Source: an uncultured Clostridia bacterium (lineage in GTDB: Bacteria > Bacillota > Clostridia > Lachnospirales > Lachnospiraceae). Taken from it: 15,957 nt of DNA. The notes beneath the pieces were generated by a model that was not told where the DNA came from, ran no database searches, and saw nothing but the letters and a program-made list of their open reading frames with translations. Of this stretch, positions 13,727 to 15,957 are shown piece by piece. The stretch covers positions 1 through 15,957 of the forward strand of contig CAMZAI010000042.1 in assembly GCA_947304065.1 (NCBI GenBank), in the 5' to 3' direction. The position numbers and the translations under genes were made by a program. How positions within the stretch are numbered: the first letter of the stretch is position 1; every line of letters begins with the position of its first letter.

Positions 13727-13795
13727 GTTACGCTTTTCGATTATAGGCTTTGCCTATAATATCGCTTCGCACACTCCTGCCTGCCTCCGCGTAAC
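13727..13795 (-). repeat. Structured topA leader: nested inverted repeats
   Basis: An inner perfect hairpin ATTATAGGC / GCCTATAAT (13740-13748, 13752-13760, three-base loop) lies inside an outer pair GTTACGC (13727-13733) and GCGTAAC (13789-13795). A further short pair CTGCG/CGCAG lies between this element and the topA ribosome binding site. Together they form a compact cruciform-like element about 35 bases upstream of topA. It may be a leader structure affecting topA expression or a dispersed intergenic repeat. There is no U-run, so simple termination is unlikely. Confidence 0.55.
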
Positions 13796-13809
13796 TTTAA
13801 GCGTTCATA

Positions 13810-13838
13810 AGCATACTCTTTTTTCTATTGGGATGCAA
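13810..13838 (-). promoter_or_regulatory. Putative sigma-A promoter of topA
   Basis: On the minus strand TTGCAT (13833-13838), a 17-base spacer and TATGCT (13810-13815) precede topA; the start would be near 13803, with a leader of about 110 bases that includes the hairpins at 13727-13795. Each hexamer only partly matches consensus (3/6 and 4/6), but the spacing is ideal and TTGCAT is the same minus-35 proposed for codY. Confidence 0.4.
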
Positions 13839-13881
13839 GCAAAAATTTAAAAGCGGGGTTTTGTACACCTTTTGAATGCTG

Positions 13882-14283
13882 TCATACTTCAGCAACAACA
13901 GAAGGTCCGGCAGTATGCAGGGCATCGTTTTTGGCAAGAAGAAATAAACAATACTGGTTCATGCTTATATGTTCTCTTTTAGCGTTCTCTGCTAATGATT
14001 TATGCAGGCTCTTCGGCATTCTGAGTTTGAACTGTCCGGAATAATCGTTAAGATGCATCGGCTCGGGCACCTCATCCCCGTCTTCTAACGCAGCAGTGAT
14101 CCATGCCAGCTTTGCATCCTCGATATTTGCCATCAGTTTTTCAATCGTTTCGCCACACGTAAGACATCCCGGAAGTTCAGGACACGAAGCAGCATATCCC
14201 CCTTCTTCCGCATCAGGTATTATTTCGATACGATAAGGGAGTTTAATGTAGTATTCAATTGTCTTCTCTGCCCGTTTCTTCAT
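13882..14283 (-). CDS. hicB: HicB-family antitoxin
   Basis: HicB neutralises the HicA mRNA interferase and represses the pair. This 133-residue protein has the two expected parts. The N-terminal partial RNase-H-like HicB fold has YRIEIIPDAEEGGYAASCPE at 17-36, then LPGCLTCGETIEKLMANIEDA. The C-terminal DNA-binding part (about 82-118) has FKLRMPKSLHKSLAENAKRE and then ISMNQYCLFLLAK, the ribbon-helix-helix (Arc-like) form rather than the Xre helix-turn-helix of Escherichia coli HicB. The ATG at 14283 lies inside hicA (29-base overlap), with GAGGA seven bases upstream. It is the second gene of the pair. Confidence 0.93.
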   Translation of the reverse strand: MKKRAEKTIEYYIKLPYRIEIIPDAEEGGYAASCPELPGCLTCGETIEKLMANIEDAKLAWITAALEDGDEVPEPMHLNDYSGQFKLRMPKSLHKSLAENAKREHISMNQYCLFLLAKNDALHTAGPSVVAEV

Positions 14284-14521
14284 AATGATCCTCGCTTTCT
14301 ACTACTTCCCTGACCATTTCCACATAAACTCTGTCAATCTTATTGTGATGCGGAATCGTGATCGGCGCACTCCCCGGCTTTCTAAATGTCATATGACTGC
14401 TTCCTTTAGAAGGTCCTCGCATTTCATAACCGAAATGTTCAAGTACTTTGCGCAATTCTTCGAAGCGCATGTTTTTATCAAGGGTTCGTATTCTCTGCAA
14501 CAGTTTATCAAATTGGGACAT
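14255..14521 (-). CDS. hicA: HicA-family mRNA interferase toxin
   Basis: HicA is a small double-stranded-RNA-binding-fold toxin that cleaves mRNA. The 88-residue protein has the helix-beta-beta-beta-helix layout. FEELRKVLEHFGYEMRGPSKG at about 20-40 is followed by GSSH (40-43), containing the catalytic His43, then MTFRKPG and APITIPHHNKI. All of these are family hallmarks, so the toxin looks intact. It is a little longer than many HicA proteins (50-80) because of an acidic C-terminal tail. The ribosome binding site CAGGAG is close, and the promoter start would fall almost at that site, giving a leader of about ten bases. Toxin precedes antitoxin, as in Escherichia coli hicAB. Confidence 0.93.
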   Translation of the reverse strand: MSQFDKLLQRIRTLDKNMRFEELRKVLEHFGYEMRGPSKGSSHMTFRKPGSAPITIPHHNKIDRVYVEMVREVVESEDHYEETGREDN

Positions 14522-14535
14522 TTTTACTCTCCTGT

Positions 14536-14566
14536 ACCATTATAAATGGTGTCATATATGGTGTCA
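14536..14566 (-). promoter_or_regulatory. Candidate HicB operator: inverted and direct repeats over the hicAB promoter
   Basis: A 15-bp perfect palindrome ACCATT-ATA-AATGGT (14536-14550) covers the minus-10 element. ATGGTGTCA occurs twice as a direct repeat (14546-14554 and 14558-14566), 12 bases apart, spanning the promoter spacer into the minus-35. Ribbon-helix-helix antitoxins usually bind arrayed short repeats like these, so they are likely HicB sites. Confidence 0.65.
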
Positions 14567-14567
14567 A
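14539..14567 (-). promoter_or_regulatory. Consensus sigma-A promoter of hicAB
   Basis: On the minus strand TTGACA (14562-14567), exactly 17 bases, then TATAAT (14539-14544): both hexamers are perfect consensus. The start would be near 14532, only about 11 bases before the hicA ATG. Such a strong promoter needs repression, and repeats overlapping it (14536-14566) are suited to that. Confidence 0.9.
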
Positions 14568-14595
14568 CATCAACAGTTTCGTCATCAGTATAATG

Positions 14596-15738
14596 TTATT
14601 TACCTCCGCCTGAGGTAAACCTTCCGTCCCCCGTACTTCTTGCCAGTCCGCGCAACTCAAGCATGGTCAGGACTGACATTATCTGAGAGAAATCAAGCCC
14701 TGTGCTAAATGACAGTTCTGAGGTACTTTTAGGCTGGAGATCAAGAAGCTTCAGCACCATGGCCTGATCTGATGTAAGGCCTTTTAGCTTTTTCCTGTTC
14801 GTGCTTTTCCGTGTCCCCTCGCGATCGACCAGATACCCGTACGAATGCGCCATCTCGGCGACGATATCTTCGGGCGAAGTCACCAGTCTCGCTCCCTGAC
14901 GGATAAGCTTATTGCATCCATCGCTGAGCTTATCTCCAATGCGTCCCGGGATCGCGTATATGTCCTTCCCCTGCTCGAGTCCCATTTCCACGGTAATACC
15001 TGTGCCGCTTTTCTCCCTAGCCTCGACCACAAGTATCCCGTCTGCCAAGCCGGAGATTATCCTGTTTCTCAGAGGAAAATTAACCGGGATCGGCTGCGTC
15101 CCCGGAGCGTATTCCGAGAGTACTCCGCCTTTTTCGGGTATCTTCTCATATATATCCCGGTTCGCTGCCGGATAGCATATATCGACCCCGCAGCCCAGTA
15201 CCGCGTAGGTCCTTCCGCCTCCGGCCAGAGCTCCCCTGTGCGCATGTCCGTCAATACCGGCTGCCATTCCGCTGATAATATCGATTCCCAGCCGTGCCAG
15301 TTCTTCGGAGAAACGTATCCCCAATTCCCTTCCGTAAGGAGTACAGCCTCTGCTCCCAATCACCGCAACCGCAGGTCTTCCGCTCTCCGGAAGCTCTCCT
15401 TTATAAAACAGCCCGATCGGTGCCCCCACGATCTGTCTTAACCGTTCCGGATACTTCGGATGCTCCCTGCTTACAAACCCTATCCCACGCTTCTTCAGCT
15501 TTTCAAATACAGCATGCGGGTCATAGCCCCTCCTTCGGGCAACCATCTTTTCAAAGGAATGCGGACTCAATATCCCTGTTGCTAACAGTTCACTTTCACC
15601 GGCCTCAAACACCTCTTTTACTCCGCCGAAATATCCGATCAGGTTATCCGCTTCCTTCTCCGTCAGATAATCTATTCCTGCCAGAAAAAGCCAGTATTCC
15701 TCATGCTCTGTGCTGTCTTCTTTAATATGCGTTTCCAC
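14596..15738 (-). CDS. dprA: DNA processing protein DprA (Smf)
   Basis: DprA binds incoming single-stranded DNA during transformation and loads RecA. I choose the GTG at 15738 (380 residues). GAGGAG lies nine bases upstream, and the longer reading from an ATG at 15819 overlaps comM and adds an unlikely N-terminus. An N-terminal helical SAM-like part (about 12-75) precedes the Rossmann-like core. The core carries AVIGSRGCTPYG (125-136), ISGMAAGIDGHAHRGAL (155-171), CGVDICYPAANR and FPLRNRIISGLADGILVVEA (221-240). A C-terminal winged helix (about 322-375) follows. It lies 34 bases after comM, the usual partner. The expected next gene topA is displaced by the hicAB pair. Confidence 0.95.
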   Translation of the reverse strand: METHIKEDSTEHEEYWLFLAGIDYLTEKEADNLIGYFGGVKEVFEAGESELLATGILSPHSFEKMVARRRGYDPHAVFEKLKKRGIGFVSREHPKYPERLRQIVGAPIGLFYKGELPESGRPAVAVIGSRGCTPYGRELGIRFSEELARLGIDIISGMAAGIDGHAHRGALAGGGRTYAVLGCGVDICYPAANRDIYEKIPEKGGVLSEYAPGTQPIPVNFPLRNRIISGLADGILVVEAREKSGTGITVEMGLEQGKDIYAIPGRIGDKLSDGCNKLIRQGARLVTSPEDIVAEMAHSYGYLVDREGTRKSTNRKKLKGLTSDQAMVLKLLDLQPKSTSELSFSTGLDFSQIMSVLTMLELRGLARSTGDGRFTSGGGK

Positions 15739-15747
15739 ACTCAAAAA

Positions 15748-15753
15748 CTCCTC
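15748..15753 (-). promoter_or_regulatory. Ribosome binding site that decides the dprA GTG start
   Basis: GAGGAG on the minus strand lies nine bases upstream of GTG at 15738. The ATGs at 15819 and 15789 have no comparable site; the first lies within comM and the second would bring this site inside the gene. Confidence 0.6.
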
Positions 15754-15772
15754 TATAACCAATAACGATTTT

Positions 15773-15957
15773 TCACTGCAGGATTTCATCCATCCCCGCG
15801 ATCCCCATCCTGTACCCAAGCGCCTCTGCCAGATGCGTGCAGTTTATCCGTTCCGAGCCGTCCATATCCGCGATCGTTCTCGCGACCCTCAGTATCCTGT
15901 GATATCCGCGTGCGCTCAGACTCATCGTTTCAAAAGCGCTCTCCATAAGCTTCTTTT
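15773..15957 (-). CDS. comM: ComM/YifB-family Mg-chelatase-like AAA+ ATPase, C-terminal end only
   Basis: Only the last 60 or so codons are present; the gene enters from the right edge. The segment KKLMESAFETMSLSARGYHR, then ILRVARTIADMDGSERI and HLAEALGYR, is the conserved C-terminal end of the Mg-chelatase-like proteins YifB/ComM. In transformable bacteria ComM is a helicase that extends branch migration during DNA integration; in others its role is less clear. The stop codon is 34 bases upstream of dprA. The N-terminal ATPase motifs cannot be seen. Confidence 0.93.
   Translation of the reverse strand, partial: KKLMESAFETMSLSARGYHRILRVARTIADMDGSERINCTHLAEALGYRMGIAGMDEILQ

Noticed and set aside
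12658..13746. A 362-codon open frame on the plus strand opposite topA
   Set aside because: topA on the minus strand has every catalytic and zinc-binding motif intact; the antisense frame shows no family features, no ribosome binding site of note and overlaps the topA codons fully. It is a codon-bias shadow. The same applies to the plus-strand frames opposite fliH (5686-6399), fliJ/ylxF (3333-4055) and the topA C-terminus (11758-12582).
15739..15819. N-terminal extension of DprA overlapping the comM end
   Set aside because: The extension is a reading of comM codons in another frame and lacks its own ribosome binding site; the GTG at 15738 has GAGGAG nine bases upstream.
1..15957. CRISPR arrays, tRNA or rRNA genes, insertion sequences, prophage genes
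   Set aside because: None seen: no regularly spaced repeats, no cloverleaf-like sequences recognised, and no transposase or integrase motifs in any frame.

Overview
The window looks like a stretch of a low-to-mid-GC Firmicute chromosome, most probably a flagellated member of the Clostridia close to Lachnospiraceae. This rests on the gene order comM–dprA–topA–codY–flgB-flgC-fliE-fliF-fliG-fliH-fliI-fliJ-ylxF-fliK-flgD, on a CodY with the strictly conserved Firmicute helix-turn-helix, and on strong GGAGG ribosome binding sites. The taxon is an inference from gene content, not from a marker gene. Every gene I can support lies on the minus strand, so transcription runs from high to low coordinates.

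Right end (about 13.7-16.0 kb): the 3' end of comM (Mg-chelatase-like AAA+ ATPase) is followed by dprA, which loads RecA on incoming single-stranded DNA. A compact hicA-hicB toxin-antitoxin pair sits between dprA and topA. It has its own near-perfect sigma-A promoter, overlapped by repeats that look like an operator. Next come a structured leader with a probable promoter, topA (DNA topoisomerase I), a promoter region with a 10-bp split dyad, and codY (GTP/branched-chain-amino-acid sensing repressor).

Middle (about 10.5-10.8 kb): the codY-flgB spacer is AT-rich and unusually structured. It holds a perfect 14-bp-stem hairpin just past codY, a possible 29-codon ORF, a weak CodY-box candidate, a TATAAT promoter and a second perfect 14-bp-stem hairpin placed where transcription would begin. 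This is the likely control point of the flagellar operon.

Left part (1-10.5 kb): early flagellar genes in assembly order. These are rod proteins FlgB and FlgC, rod/MS-ring adaptor FliE, MS ring FliF, rotor FliG, export ATPase complex FliH-FliI-FliJ, a YlxF/MotE-like membrane protein, hook-length ruler FliK, hook-cap FlgD and the start of a small 'flagellar operon protein' (TIGR02530-like). The most notable regulatory feature is a strong intrinsic terminator directly after ylxF. A sigma-28-type promoter follows it, so fliK-flgD and the hook genes beyond may form a separately controlled unit. Additional strong hairpins lie between flgB and flgC and between fliE and fliF. No stretch above 300 bases lacks a gene. 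I see no tRNA, rRNA, CRISPR array or insertion sequence, and no clearly new multi-gene system. The unusual content is regulatory.
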